In this document: piece by piece, positions 22,516 through 35,201 of the stretch
Layout of the letters: the number at the start of each line of letters is the position of its first letter
Numbering within the stretch: the first letter of the stretch is position 1
Translations under genes and position numbers: made by a program
NCBI RefSeq assembly: GCF_028554725.1
Contig: NC_071667.1
Coordinates: forward strand, 80,452,001-80,516,000
DNA length: 64,000 nucleotides
From: Zeugodacus cucurbitae
Lineage: Eukaryota > Arthropoda > Insecta > Diptera > Tephritidae
Reading direction: 5' to 3'
Notes under the pieces: model-generated
Told to the model about the DNA's origin: nothing
What the model saw: only the letters and a program-made list of their open reading frames with translations
Database searches by the model: none

Positions 22516-24207
22516 AGTATATATATATTTATACATATATGATTTTTACTTTAATATTCTGAGATTTCAAACAACTACTATATTATCCCGAAATTAATAA
22601 AATTTCGAATAAAAGAGTCCATGGTTTAATGCCACATATGTGGATCTGTAATCGTCAAACTAAAGAGCGTGAGATTCGTTTCATTGTTCAGATGAGAGAT
22701 GCTTCTTAAGATATAGTAGCGATCGCTTTTCCAATGATGATTTATGTCGCAAAAAGCCTTAACGGAAATTATATTTCAATCTTGTATCAATTAAATCTTG
22801 TATGTGGCAATGAGATTCTCCGATAAAATTCCAATAGAACTTCAAAATGATAAAAGTAATCGATATGAATGTTTGAGTTTATATTTTAAAAATACCCCTC
22901 ATATTTCATCCATAATTCCTCATTCATATTCCATATAAGGTATAGTCGAATTAATGTTCGCACTGCTCTTTCTAAACGATAATGTAATATTTTTACTTGG
23001 ATGCTTCAAAGCTGGAGAAACTGTAAATATTTAGACAATAATATTAACAAGCATAGCTCGCATCTATTAAGTAGATGAACTATGTCTATATTACCTGATT
23101 ATATAAGATTTTAGTCCCTAAAAGTATAAATTTTAAGCTAAACATAGTGTGCTGAACATTACAGGGTTCTAAACACCAACGCCTATAAATATGGACTCCA
23201 CGATTCCGGCTGATTGGATTCTGGGAAACAAAAAATATAGCGGCGATTTATTCTGTAAGCTTTATAATGTTCCGAATGGACTATTACCAAATGAATATAC
23301 CAAAAATTGGACATTTGAAAGAAAAATTGTGAATTTTGAAAAAAAATGGTCATTTTGGGAATTATTGATTGATAATAATTCATGCTTTTACATGTCCTGA
23401 GTGTACCCTACAAATTTCAAGTCATTCGGTCATGTCGTTTTGAGATACATACAATGGAGAAAAATAAAAAAAAACAGTTTTGAATAAAACGCGTTCAAAG
23501 TTCCAGGTGGCAACTTAGCGCTTCGAACTACTCCTTTAACTTTACTACCGCATACTAGATATGGTAAGGAAGCAATTTATGAAAAACAAAATTTTTGAGC
23601 CCTTCACAGTCCTAGATTTTGAATTTAACTACGATGCTTGTTTTGTATAATAGATAAAATCTTCTTATTTTGATCGCTGGACCCTCGGCCTTGACACCAA
23701 TTCCAACACTTGATGATTCCAGTGTTGTGTCAAAAGTACTCAAGCACTATTACATTAAATGTGAAATCAATTTGAAGGGTTTGATTTGTCGACTAGTTAC
23801 ATAAACTCTTTTTGGTATGGGACTACATTGACAATATGATAACCCCTAAGGGTTACAATCACTTTAAAATATATTTCTATTTAGAGGGCATTCTTCAAGC
23901 AAAGCTTAGCGACCTTCTCCTACATGGTATGCAAGATATTGAGTTAATTAAAAATTTTGAACTATCTTTTGTTTTTAGTAAAAGCCGACCAAGACATTTT
24001 ATCTGCAGCACATACTACTGTGCTTGATTTAATTGTACCGCTTTTAAGAGTGTGAGTGAAAGAAAAAACTTTAATATGCACACACATGTCATTATGCTTT
24101 TATTTATATGTGTGTAATTGTACTCAGTGTCAGTGTCTGTGTTAATATTCAATTAAATTACACGCATGAAAAGGAAATTGTTGTCCAATATGTGAATTGC
24201 TGAACAG
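22516..24207. other. Gene-free DNA between CP6 and CP7
   Basis: No supported gene. A short stretch near 23400-23520 (AAAACGCGTTCAAAG) resembles the dispersed repeat also seen near 13300 and 31100. Frames at 23183-23400 lie on opposite strands of the same DNA and have no recognisable product. Confidence 0.45.
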
Positions 24208-24247
24208 TATAAAATGATCTGCGAACTAATGGTTGGTATCATTCACT
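24208..24247 (+). promoter_or_regulatory. CP7 core promoter
   Basis: TATAAAA at 24208-24214; initiator ATCATTCACTTC with start A at 24241 (33-base spacing). Confidence 0.8.
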
Positions 24248-24314
24248 TCTTGCATTCGCTTTAAGAAAGAACCCGCCTTGTAGTTACGAAACTATAACAC
24301 ACACAATCCCAAAA

Positions 24315-25045
24315 ATGGCATTCAAGGTAAATTTGGCACTTGCTGGGACTAAAATAACCTGATCTAATTGTTTGTCAATTAACAATAACACAATTAATTT
24401 GTATCTTTGCAGTTCGTATTCGCACTCGCTTTCGTCGCCGTGGCCAGCGCTGGTTATGTACCAGTTGCTCCAGTATACCACTCCGCACCAGCCGTCGCTG
24501 TACACGCCGCTCCCGTGGCCGTAGCCCAAAAGGTAGTTGTGAAATCGGAAGAATACGATCCTCATCCTCAGTACAAATTCGCATATGGCGTTGATGACAA
24601 AATTACCGGTGATTCCAAGAGCCAAGTGGAGGAACGTGATGGTGATGTTGTTCATGGTGAATACTCCCTGATCGACGCTGATGGTTACAAACGCACTGTC
24701 CAATACACTGCTGATCCCATTAATGGTTTCAACGCTGTCGTCAACCGTGAACCTCTTGTAAAAGCTGTTGCCGTAGCTCCAGTCGTCAAGACCGTAGCTC
24801 CAGTCGTCAAGACCGTTGCTCCAGTTGCTCACTATGCTGCCCCAGCAGTCGTCAAGACCGTTGCCCCAGTCGCTCACTACGCCGCTCCAGTTGCCCATTA
24901 CTCGGCCCGTGTCGCTCACTACTCAGCCCCTGCTGTAGTCAAAACTGTTGCCCCAGTTGCTCATTACGGTGCTCCAGTGGCTCACTATGCCGCCCCAGCT
25001 GCCCATTACACTTCCTACGCCGCCCCCTCAGTATACCACCATTAA
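24315..25045 (+). CDS. CP7: RR-2 cuticular protein (type A unit)
   Basis: Exons 24315-24326 and 24413-25045; intron 86 bp; 214 residues, the longest of the PVAHY group. The intron is type A (GTAAATTTGGC...CTGATCTAATT), but the mature N-terminus ([13 protein letters not shown]) is type B. The RR-2 domain has private features: [22 protein letters not shown] (His for Arg) and [16 protein letters not shown]. Straight after it an APVVKTV unit is tandemly doubled, then come five PVAHY, one RVAHY (Arg for Pro) and a [11 protein letters not shown] end. No canonical AATAAA was found close to the stop; an ATTAAA-type signal lies near 25124. Confidence 0.95.
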
Positions 25046-25145
25046 ATAATTATAAAAGTCCATATGTTATAGATTGTTTTAGCCGATGCTGTTCTTATTT
25101 ATGAAAATCCTGATTGTTTCCGATATTAAACGAAAATTATAAACT

Positions 25146-25891
25146 AATTAAAATATGTGTTTTATATTACCACACAAGTTTAAAATAATTAGGTATACAA
25201 TATTTAGGTCGTAGTGCATACAAGATCGAAAATTTTCCAGTCTAAGACTAGTCTGTATCTTAAATCGATTGATTCTTTTATTAAGTATGATCCGAATTAT
25301 TGAGTCGATTCGATGCCAACTGCTGAAAAATCGACCTCATTTGTCGTAGCCCAGCCATTAGGTCGAATTATGCTACGAACTGCTGTCCAGTTCACGGTAT
25401 TTGTTCAGATTTGGCTCCATGTGAAGAAACATGAAAAATCAATCACAGAACAGACATTTTTGTTCAATAAAGAGGTTATGATCTACTAAATATGCAGATA
25501 TCAGATAACGTATTGTTCAGACGGTTTAAAGAAATTAGGTCATCGCTTGTTTAAATCTATAGAGTAAAAGGAGAGTCTATTTTGACAAATAAATCGCCAT
25601 TTTTCAAACTGATAACTTAGACAGAACTTAAGTCTGGTGTTGCCAGACATTTACACTCACTATATATTGAATTAAAGGCGTATGCAAATTGTCAATTTAT
25701 TATAGAAAATGTTTTTACTGATAGTCGTCATTTGTGTTGACAGTCCTTGACCATATAAATATTTATAAATTCAATCAATCAATAAATTTCAGTAAAACAA
25801 AAAAGTATTTTATGTTAGAGAGCTTATATTCGGTTGAAAGAAATAAAAACGGAAATCATATTTGATTTGATTTGGGAGTATCTGGTGGAAT
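25146..25891. other. Gene-free DNA between CP7 and a decayed mariner
   Basis: No supported gene. GCTGTCCAGTTCACG near 25382 is shared with about 11021. AT-rich. Confidence 0.45.
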
Positions 25892-26930
25892 ATAAAGGGG
25901 GTTTCTATAAGAGCGCTACAAGTTTTTTTAAATAAAACAAAAACAGTTTGGGATGTCAATGAAATTCCTTATTCCAGTGAATGTACGTTCGATGCCATTA
26001 TGTATGGAACTTGATTTCATTTGTATGGCCACCAAGGGCACGCTTGCCAAAGTCCAGGCCCAATTTAGGTTTTTAAGCATAAATCGGCTGATAAATTGAA
26101 TCAATTTCACGTTCGATATTCGTTCATCAGTCGTCGCTGGCTTGTTGGTATAGACCATAGACTTGACATAGTCCCACAGGAAATAGTTTAATCACGTCAA
26201 ATCGCACAACTGAGGTGGCCAATAGACTGGACCATTTCGTAAGATAACAGTTCACCAAACTTGGTTTTCAATAAATCGATTATGACCTTCGTTGTGTGGC
26301 TTGTGGCGCGGTACAATTTGAACCACATATTGTCCAAGTCCATATCATTAATTCGGGCCAAAAATATCGTAGCGATTCCTATTCCGGTTTTGATCATCAT
26401 GGAGTACGTGCCTGACCAATAGCGCATATTTTGCTTGTTGACCAAGCCTTTCAGCCTGAAATGAGCCACATCACTGAACATGACACTTCGATGAAAATTC
26501 AGATCATTTTCAAAGAGTGAGTGGTCAAGCGGCTTCAGTTTTTGCGTCCATTTGATCTTGTAAGGATGTAGACCAAGATTTTTTCGCAAAATTCGCCACA
26601 ACGACATCGCAGAGATACCCAACGCTTGAGAACGGGAGAGACTGAGTTGGGTATTCCTCAATAATTGCGCTAGAGGCAGCAATATTCTCGACACTTCGGG
26701 TACTTTTTTGTCTCACTGGCACGGGAACATTTTGCATTGTGCTTATGGATTCAAATTTTTCCACTGGACGCGCAATCGTTGATCTGACAGGACGATTATG
26801 ACGATCATAAATTAGACGTAGCTCTCTTAAAGTTGAGGCCACTGACTTCGAATAACGGAAGTAAATTTTAATAATTTCAACTGGTTGTTGGATCGTATAT
26901 CTTTCCAAGATGAAATGGCAAACTACTGAA
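25892..26930 (-). pseudogene. Decayed mariner-family transposase (DD41D-like relative)
   Basis: Minus-strand pieces in at least three frames (26525-26908, 26197-26694, 25928-26158) line up in order with a whole mariner-type transposase: an N-terminal helix-turn-helix start, a central W-R-I-L-R-K block, F-S-D-V-A-H-F around the first catalytic Asp, L-D-N-M-W-F, and a C-terminal V-Y-x-N-K-P-A block. The second catalytic Asp is gone (KLYRAT where relatives have QQDGAT). GGGGGTTTCTATAAGAGCGC near 25896 looks like a terminal inverted repeat; its partner is not clear. Inactive. Confidence 0.75.
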
Positions 26931-27540
26931 GAGAAATGTCAAAAGAGCGGAAAAAATATAGCAAAATAATAAAAATAATTGTATCATCCCAAACCTCCAA
27001 AAATCGTTTTCCATTCAGATTCGTTTGAGTGATGGACTTTAAACGAGATAACCTTTCCAAATAGCCTTACTGTTCTTTTACTATTGTCGTTACTCTATCT
27101 TACTCTTACGCTATCAATTGGACCTTAACTTTGTGTTGGGATTATTCGAGTATGGAGAGAATGGGCCCATAATACTTTTGAAGGCATATGGTAATTATGT
27201 ACTATTTTTGAGATATAAAGTGTCATATGTAAGTGTCATAACTCAAAAACTGAACTACTGAAATCCATAAAACAAGCTTAGTTACGTATGAGCAAATACC
27301 TGCACTTGCTTGTCAATATACACGCACATGGGAATGATTATTTCATCAAACACGTGTGTGGCCTTACATTTTCGAATAAACAATTAACTTTCATATATTT
27401 CATAACGTTGAGCAGATTAAGCGTCTACATACGCATATTGCGCCAGTTGTTTCTTATTGTTTTAGCACAGAAAATTGACCGGCAAATAAACCAGATTTTA
27501 ACAAAAGAAATTTTCAATGATTAGCCCAACAGGTGTAGAG
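26931..27540. other. Gene-free DNA upstream of CP8
   Basis: No supported gene or bounded element. The plus frame at 27288-27524 is hydrophobic but AT-driven and has no family signature. Confidence 0.4.
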
Positions 27541-27580
27541 TATAAATTGGTGCGCTGACGGCTACTTCATATCATTCACT
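27541..27580 (+). promoter_or_regulatory. CP8 core promoter
   Basis: TATAAAT at 27541-27547; initiator ATCATTCACTTC with start A at 27574 (33-base spacing). Confidence 0.8.
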
Positions 27581-27643
27581 TCTTGCAATCTCAGAGACAA
27601 AGAACCCACCTGAGTTCCAACACCAATAAGCATATTTTCAAAA

Positions 27644-28327
27644 ATGGCATTCAAGGTAAATTGACGCTCGGTTACCAATAAAATAACCTGCTCTAATTGT
27701 GAGCTAATAATTTTGAATTTCTTTGTTTCTTTTTAGTTTGTATTCGCATTCGCCTTCGTCGCCGTGGCCAGCGCTGGTTACATACCAGATGCTCCAGTAT
27801 ACCACTCCGCACCAGCCGTCGCCGTGCACGCAGCACCTGTGGCCGTCGCTCAAAAGGTCCTTGTGAAATCAGAGGAATACGATTCTCATCCTCAATACAA
27901 TTTCTCTTATGGCGTTGATGACAAAGTGACTGGTGACTCCAAGAGCCAAGTGGAGGAACGTGATGGAGATGTTGTCCGCGGTGAATACTCCCTAATCGAT
28001 GCTGATGGTTACAAACGCACTGTCCAATACACTTCCGATGATGTCAATGGTTTCAACGCTGTCGTGAGCCGCGAACCTCTTGTGAAATCTGTTGCTGTTG
28101 CTCCAGTTGCTCACTATGCTGCCCCAGCTGTAGTCAAGACCGTTGCTCCAGTCGCCCACTACTCAGCTCCAGTTGCCCACTACTCTGCCCCAGCTGTTGT
28201 CAAGACTGTAGCCCCAGTTGCTCACTATGCTGCTCCTCAGGCCCACTATGCCGCTCCAGTGGCTCATTACTCTGCACCAGCCGCTCATTACGCATCTTAC
28301 CCTGCTCCAGCTGTGTACCATCATTAA
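27644..28327 (+). CDS. CP8: RR-2 cuticular protein (mosaic A/B)
   Basis: Exons 27644-27655 and 27737-28327; intron 81 bp ending TTTTTAG; 200 residues. The intron is type A (ATAAAATAACCTGCTCTAATT, compare CP7), and the mature N-terminus starts [10 protein letters not shown]. The RR-2 domain, however, is type B ([38 protein letters not shown]). This is the reverse of CP4 and again implies conversion inside exon 2. One substitution (QKVLVKS for QKVVVKS) is private. The tail has five PVAHY, one PQAHY, and a [10 protein letters not shown] end. Poly(A) signal AATAAA at 28430-28435. Confidence 0.95.
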
Positions 28328-28439
28328 TTCATTTTCATTAGAATGATCAGGAAGGATTAATATAATGTTCTTAAATTAGTAAAATGTTGTTAATGTACAT
28401 ATATATTCAGTATTGCTATTTATTCCGATAATAAACTTT

Positions 28440-30800
28440 GAGGAACTATAAAAATAATATGCGTTGTTATAATTCAGAAGGATTAATTTTCAGTATATTT
28501 TTATTAAACCAAAATCCATCTAATGTGATACTGAATTGCATGAACCACAAAATTAGAAACAACAACATCGAAATCTATTTATTTTGACAAAAGTGCTTGA
28601 TCCAGAAACTGAAATTACGTATCTGACTTCCTGAGATCATTTTATGCATTTTGCCATCTAGATATAACATAATCTTAGACATCTGTATTTGATATCTCAT
28701 CTGGTCATTAAATAAAATAGTCCTATACAAGACTTCCCTGTTTGATAGCGATATGAAAATAGTGTAGATCTTTGGGAGTATCAGTTGAAGTTAAATAGCT
28801 GTACTTGGCTTACAAAGAAGGTGTTTAGGATCAGTTAAGCAATTTTAAAAGGTTGGTTAACCAGGTCGTTTGAAGCACTTGAATTATGTAAAAGATTTTC
28901 CCGGCATTAATTATACATGAACCGAACCAAAAGCATTTTCACGAAGTTCCGTGAAAACCAACCGTTTATTAAGGTAGAATTCAATTTAATAAAGTATGGC
29001 ATGATTATGGTAATCAGAATTAGAAGATCACAGGTGACATAAAGAGAATGAAAAATATATTATTCTTATTATTAAAAAAAAAAAATGGTTACAAATAATT
29101 AGAATTCGACTTAATTTGTTCCACTAAAATATTTTATTGAATTCTATAAAATAATATAACTTCTCTTATCTATACACATAAACTTGAATATATTCTAACG
29201 ATCTTTTTTTCTTTTATGTTTATTGAGATAGAATACAATCATTCTAAAAACAGGCGCTTATTTTAAAAGGTACGTAATATCTAGCTCAATGATAAAACTA
29301 TAAAGTTATAAATATGTAATCCCAACTCTGGACGAATGTCTTAAAAATGCCTACAAATTACCACAAAGGTGCTGCTCACTAGACAAAGTCGAAGATTAAA
29401 GACAGAAAAAAAGGAAAAATATGTTAATGGAAAACCGCGGGGGTTTTCTCAAATTCAATTATAAACATTTCTAAACGCGTCATTGAGCGCGTGTTTTACC
29501 ATATGGTCACTTACAGTTCTTCAAAAGACTGTACTATGAACCATATCCGTGATAACAGCGTTTGTTTTCTAGACAAAAGCCGGAATAAGCTTTGCCGGTA
29601 AAACAAAATTACCGAATCATCAGCCAACGTTATTACAAGTCCATATTGTTTGTATAGCAATGAGAATGTCGATTCTAACGCTGGTGCTTAGTTTTATATA
29701 AGGACCCATTAGGACATATATATACAAAAAATTTTAAACTAAATTAAAATAATTTTTTATTCCAAAAAATCAAATTTTCTCAGGGAATTGGATGAAAATC
29801 AATTTTTCTCATTGGACCAAAACGATTTTATTCGTGAGAATGAGCCCATTGGTACAAAAAAAAATTAAGTTAGAAATCGAGTTTACTGGAATCGCTATTA
29901 TTAATGGATTTATTAAATGTTTTCTACATATTTCAATATATAAAATTTTCGATCAAGCTTATATGACAGATCATAGAAATTTCCTACAGGGTAGCCATTT
30001 TCCTCTATTTGTGTTTGCATATTATTTGCCCACATGAGATACTATTTAATTGAGCCATTTAATAATTTTGGCCATTTGATTCAGTTGTTGGCGCCAAGCA
30101 CTTGTCTGCCAGCGCCGGCGAACGAAACCAACAGCAAACCAGCCAATGAACGGGCGTTAAATGCATTAAGCGATTACGTCTGCTACAATTTGAACGCCAT
30201 ACGGCACATGCGGACGCGGTGCGCAGACTTAGCGCAAATCACGTTTGTGGTGTTTACACTGAAAGCTTTGAAAAATTGGCCGGGCATGCGACGGCGAATG
30301 CGTTGAAAATTGTAGCGCGAACATGACATTGAAATTCCTCTTGCAAACGGAATTTCCTAATTGTTAGATACATATATACTTATGTACTAATATTCGCTCG
30401 TCATTTGAGCGCTTGTACATATGTACACCTGCAAATATGTATGTTTGCATGTGTAGTAGCACCGTGGTTAACATGCGGTGGAGTAATTGTTGCTTTAATG
30501 CCACCAATATTTGGCTAATGAAATCGAAAAGTTCTCATTAAAACACAAATGCGATTGAATGGACGGTTGCTGGATTTCGTGAGATTTTTTATTTATTAAA
30601 TAATATTATGTTTGTACATTTTTACGCTATTGTATTAATATAATCGTATATAATATGTCTGTACACATGTATAATTAATTTACAGGTTTTCAGTGCAATA
30701 AGGCGACGTGATTCGCATATTTCCGGTTCGAAATTCTTAATGCTTCATTTTATGTCCCATATTCGTACATTTTAGTTGATAATAATAGCAGTAATATATA
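28440..30800. other. Gene-free DNA between CP8 and a nested transposon
   Basis: Mostly AT-rich. A more GC-rich island at about 30080-30330 carries a 90-codon plus frame (30034-30306) with no recognisable domain; I cannot tell whether it is coding, an old insertion or conserved non-coding DNA. Nothing else is supported. Confidence 0.4.
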
Positions 30801-32619
30801 CAGGGTGGTTTATATGAGAAGTGTTTTTTAATAAATGATTCAAAATTACTAAAATTTATTTCAGGTGAGTACGATCTGCATTTAACGAATAACAGCCAGT
30901 ATACAAGAGAAATCCTTGCTTAAAAATATTATAACTTCATTTCATTTCGGCGAATTCTTTCAAGGTGTAACATGGGTTTCACGGAAAAAAGAAACGTGTT
31001 TTTTATTAATAATTTAAATTTTATAACATCTTTAGATTATTGTTCTAAAATCAATACGATCCGAGCAATAGTTTTGGAGATACAGTCTAATAAAGGTCTG
31101 CGATCCGGGGTAGCTTTACGCATTAAACTTTCATCCTGTTTTTTTCTCAAAACTGTGTTTTCATAGTCGATTGTCAAGATTTATCGTCAACTATTCAATC
31201 GATCTTGGTGATATTTTAGACAGATGTTCAAAATGCAACTTAAGGACTTGGACGAAGATTTGTTTCATTTAAAAAAAAATTAAAAAAAAAAATATCGCGA
31301 AATTTTTTCAAAATTATTTTTATGTAAAAACCTTTGTAAGAAATCTTTTAATATTTTTCTTAACTAAACAAGTATATTTTATTTTCACTTCAGATGATCC
31401 TCCTAGAAGTTATGCAGTCAACGTGAACGCATTTACTTGAAGACTCGAGTTTGAAATATTTTTCTTAAAAAATTTCGGTAAGTCTTCATTAAATATCTTT
31501 AAGGGGCTATACCAGTGTGACATTTTCAAAAATCGATTTTTTTATTTTTTGCTTATTCGATAATTAATATATTCAAAAATATCTTGTGGAAGCGGCAAGG
31601 TCGTATCTTGAGCAGTTTTTGAATGGCAGTGTTCTAAAGAGCGACCGCTCGCAGGCATAAGCCGCAATATCAAAAATAATCAAAACTGATGACATCATAA
31701 CTCAACGAGAAATTGACCGATCGACTGCATATTTAAATTGAATGTTCTTCTTATATTTACTATACAATGACCTATGAACTTTTTGATTTGTTGAAAATTG
31801 TCAATTTGGCATTCGGAAAACGACCAATTTTTTATCTAAAAAAACGAAATTTTTTTTCAGAACTACGCCATTTTGTTAATTTTTGATATTCTTCTAAACT
31901 CGTAGGTCATTGTATAGAAAATATCTTCAACTTTAATACTCTTTTTTAATTTTTTTGTTTCAGCTACTCATTCGCCGGAATCATGTCAGCAGTTGGAGAA
32001 ATTTTTTTTTGGTACCTCCCAAGACAGCACATAACTCCGTTATTTTTCAATATTTTTGTAAACAAAATCTTAAAATATAGCTGAAAATATACCTTATTAT
32101 GTAAAAAAAATTCGAAACATCGCCTAATTTTTCATAGGTTACACTGGTATAGACCCTTAAGGCAAGAAGCCCGTGTTTTCTCGAACTAAACTTATGCTAC
32201 CACATAAAACATGCTGGAATACTTTAAGAAACCGTCTGAGATACTCAATTTAAAAGCCTCAATCTTCCGAATAAGAAGTCTACACTAACTTGTTACCCGA
32301 GAACTTTACGGAAATAAACCAAATACCAACTTAATGATAGAAATTATTGCATAAACAGTCTTAAGGGAAGGCTTGCGTATAAGAATCAATTAACTTACTA
32401 TGCTATTTAACCCAGTTTCTGTTTTGAAAAGATATTTTGACCAATGAAATCGCATTCACTAATAATTTCTAGTTTTGAAACCTGTTCGATCTTCGAGACC
32501 ATACGTTCCATAAACATTATTTATTTTGAGAATTTGATTTCTAAAATAATTCCAATCTAGTTTTCAAAAATAAATAAAGAGAAACTTATTTGAGAACCTT
32601 ATATACGAGCCACCCTATA
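30799..32619. mobile_element. Outer Tc1/mariner-type element with TA duplication (interrupted)
   Basis: Left end CAGGGTGGTTTATATGAGAA at 30801 and right end, reversed from 32617, TAGGGTGGCTCGTATATAAG are imperfect inverted repeats, each flanked by TA. The interior has no intact transposase and is split by the TTAA-flanked element at 31503-32156. About 1.16 kb remain if that insert is removed. The class is inferred only from the ends. Confidence 0.5.
31499..32160. mobile_element. TTAA-flanked non-autonomous element (piggyBac-like target)
   Basis: The element spans 31503-32156 (654 bp) between perfect TTAA copies (31499-31502 and 32157-32160). Termini GGGGCTATACCAGTGTGAC and, reversed, GGGTCTATACCAGTGTAAC match at 17 of 19 positions. 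TTAA duplication is the hallmark of piggyBac-type transposases. No transposase is encoded. The interior contains several near-palindromic AT-rich blocks (for example around 31720-31920). Confidence 0.8.
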
Positions 32620-33820
32620 GTATTGAATATGTGCATTCACACGCAGGGGGGAGTATCGCGTATCATATATTGTCTTTTGTCATCCAATTGTTATCGGTGC
32701 AAAAATCTAACAAACGTAAGTACATTCGAACAATAATTGAAATAATTAAATTTATAAATGAAATGCATTTCTGACAACTTAAGCTTATTAACTTGTATAT
32801 ATAATACATGTACATATGTATATGTGTATGCAATAAAAAGTGATAATAATTTATTGTTTTTCTGTTAATTTGATTTTTAGGTTGTCTTCTCACGAAACGA
32901 TAATAAGATATTTAGACCGCCTAGTGAAGCCTATAAATAAATAATAATTAAAGTTATAAATAGCAGCATTTTCAAATGCATTAACAATCTAAATTGTTTA
33001 AGAATGGTGGTCGCTGTGGTCGACAAACATACAAACACACCATTCGTGTATAATAAAATAGTTGAATTGCTCGTATATTAATTATGTGTATTTTTATTTG
33101 GAATTAAGAAAAACAATTAACAATAATAAGATCACCTTTAGAGCCGCCTTGTTAATTGTTATTTGCTGAAATATCTAGCAGTTTCTGTATGTTTGTCGGT
33201 GTGTACAATATAAGCACAAATTATTTATTTTTAATTGGCTTTAATATGCCTATTATCGGACATAATTTTGTAGACGCTGACGCTTTACCTGAATCGAATT
33301 TTTTCATGCCAAAGTTAGTGTGTCTTAAGGCAAATAGGAAGGGAAAGATAAAACGTGTGCACAGTTTCATTTTTTATAAAATCAAATTTAAAGCTTCAAT
33401 TCGATTCACGCCACCCCATGACTTCCTCTTTATGCTTTATGCAGGTGGTATTGAATTCTTTTTGATTAATTTCCAAAAGGGAGCGGCTAAAATTAATTAA
33501 GAACTGGACAACTGCATTTTAGTTGAAACGCTTGTGTACTTGAATGGGAGGGTAAATTATTATTAGATGATTTGGAATAGGTGTGTGAATTTATTTTTAC
33601 AGACGTAGCATATTTTTAACAATACTTAATATAGTTAATTTATTATCTTAATTTCTTAAAATATGTATGTAGTTTACTCGCATTATAAGAAATCTTAGTA
33701 TTAATATACGTATAATAATATAAAGAATATTGCAAAATTTCATGAAAATATCAGAATACTTCAACACTGATCCACACATTTGTATATATTTCTACTAATC
33801 TTATACATATTTAAGGAAGA
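32620..33820. other. Gene-free AT-rich DNA
   Basis: The 114-codon plus frame at 33156-33500 and the minus frame at 32663-32893 have no recognisable domain and AT-driven composition. Nothing supported. Confidence 0.45.
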
Positions 33821-33950
33821 GCTAAGTTGTGTGTAATCGAACAGCTATAACACCACAATTTATTCATGTAATTTTGTTAAGACAACATACAATATGACCC
33901 ATATATTCGGCATAAAGCGCACTAGAAAACAAAAATCATTATACAGAAAC
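33821..33950. repeat. Degraded copy of dispersed repeat R1x
   Basis: TTAAGGAAGAGCTAAGTTGT followed by ATGACCCATATATTCGGCAT matches the first 130 bp of the copy at 36170 with several changes. It directly abuts the retrotransposon fragment that begins near 33945. Confidence 0.55.
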
Positions 33951-34240
33951 CACTGCAAACGATGTGGTCGAGTTGCCTCGCGAAATCGGAATGACTCTCG
34001 CGCAACCTCACTCTGGATACTGCACCAGGTTGAGCTTCTACTTATCCACAATAAACCCGACATACCGAATACATGTCTGGCATGAAATGAGTCCCCGCAT
34101 GACGCTAATCGTTTATTTAAATGCGCAAGGAACCCTAATTGCCATCTCCTTAAGTTCTGACCCCATCATAACAGCTCGTTTCCTGGGCCTCCCGTTGAAT
34201 AATCGCGATGACAACTAAACTGGATCGTCGTCTGTTAATA
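33945..34240 (+). pseudogene. Jockey-like retrotransposon 3' fragment (copy 3)
   Basis: Homologous to 17165-17400 and 19846-20275. Readable in pieces: RCGRVASRNRN, SGYCTRLSFYL, NPTYRIH, then LGLPLNNRDDN and a stop at 34216-34218. It marks the start of the CP9 unit. Confidence 0.7.
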
Positions 34241-34850
34241 ACCAACCAATTTTTTTTAGGCCACATCCTTGAATGAAAGTTGTGTCTTTTTTTATAGCCG
34301 AGCCGAATCGCCATCGTAAGCATTAAGCCTAAGTGGACCGGGAGACTAGTGAAGAATTTACTTATACTTAACTGATAGATATCAGATGTCAGACCAAAAA
34401 TGGCAGTCAAATTAATGAAATGTCAGATGGCACTTATCAGGCGGTTGCTGCAAAATATCCAGCGAAAAGCTGTCAGATAAAAGGATCTAAATTTAAGAGA
34501 ACCTCTTTATACCACTTTCGTGAAATACTAATCAGGTTTCGTCTATTATTTCATGTTTCCTTTACTTTTTTACTTCTCTATTAAATATATAGTTCCTTGG
34601 ACGTAGGGCTTTTATTGCTTCTTTAATACTACGTATAAAGTACAGTTAAAGACAACAATACCAATTTTATGAACAACTAAACAAGGTCTCGCTGTAATGT
34701 ACTCGCAAAAAGGGTTAGAGTTATTTTTAGCCAACCAGAATTCATACCATTTATCTTCACCGTAATGTGATACACATTTTGCTTGCATTAAAACATATCC
34801 CAAAACTCACTACTAGTAATATCAACATAACAGTACTTGGAAATCAGTGC
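34241..34850. other. Unit spacer upstream of CP9
   Basis: Non-coding; aligns with spacers of the CP5 and CP6 units. Near 34600 it holds the empty site of the MITE found at 18178-18350. Confidence 0.5.
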
Positions 34851-34854
34851 CATG

Positions 34855-34972
34855 CTCTTTTTTAGCCATCAAACTCGCTTTGATAAGCTTATTGTTGCAA
34901 CAAGTGAACGCTCACTTTTTTGTTTCTAAGCGCGCTAATTGAGCGAACTGAACTGTCAAGGTGTATTTTCAG
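34855..34972 (+). promoter_or_regulatory. Conserved upstream block, CP9 copy
   Basis: Same order of motifs as before CP4; TCAAGGTGT starts at 34956, 165 bp before the TATA box, the same spacing as in CP6. Confidence 0.55.
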
Positions 34973-35120
34973 CTTTTGTCTCACTCACTATTCTAATTAT
35001 TGTATGCGAGTATATGAGTATATACCCAAATACATGTTAAAAGAGGTGGATGTAATATCCGAATGAAATATTATAATTAATTGTGAAGAATCATAAAGAA
35101 ATTCTCTACAAGTTAAATCG

Positions 35121-35160
35121 TATAAAATGGGTTGCAAATTCGTATTTGGTATCATTCACT
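35121..35160 (+). promoter_or_regulatory. CP9 core promoter
   Basis: TATAAAA at 35121-35127; initiator start A at 35154 (33-base spacing). Confidence 0.8.
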
Positions 35161-35201
35161 TCGTGAAATCATCTCGATAAAGAACTACCACATCTCCAAA
35201 T

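Noticed and set aside
25928..26908. Functional transposase gene
   Set aside because: Split over three frames, and the second catalytic Asp is replaced.
31060..31200. Similarity of phrases at 13230-13480, 23440-23520, 31060-31200 and 52640-53120 as a defined element
   Set aside because: The pieces resemble each other, but I could not place ends or a consistent order, so I note only a possible dispersed repeat.
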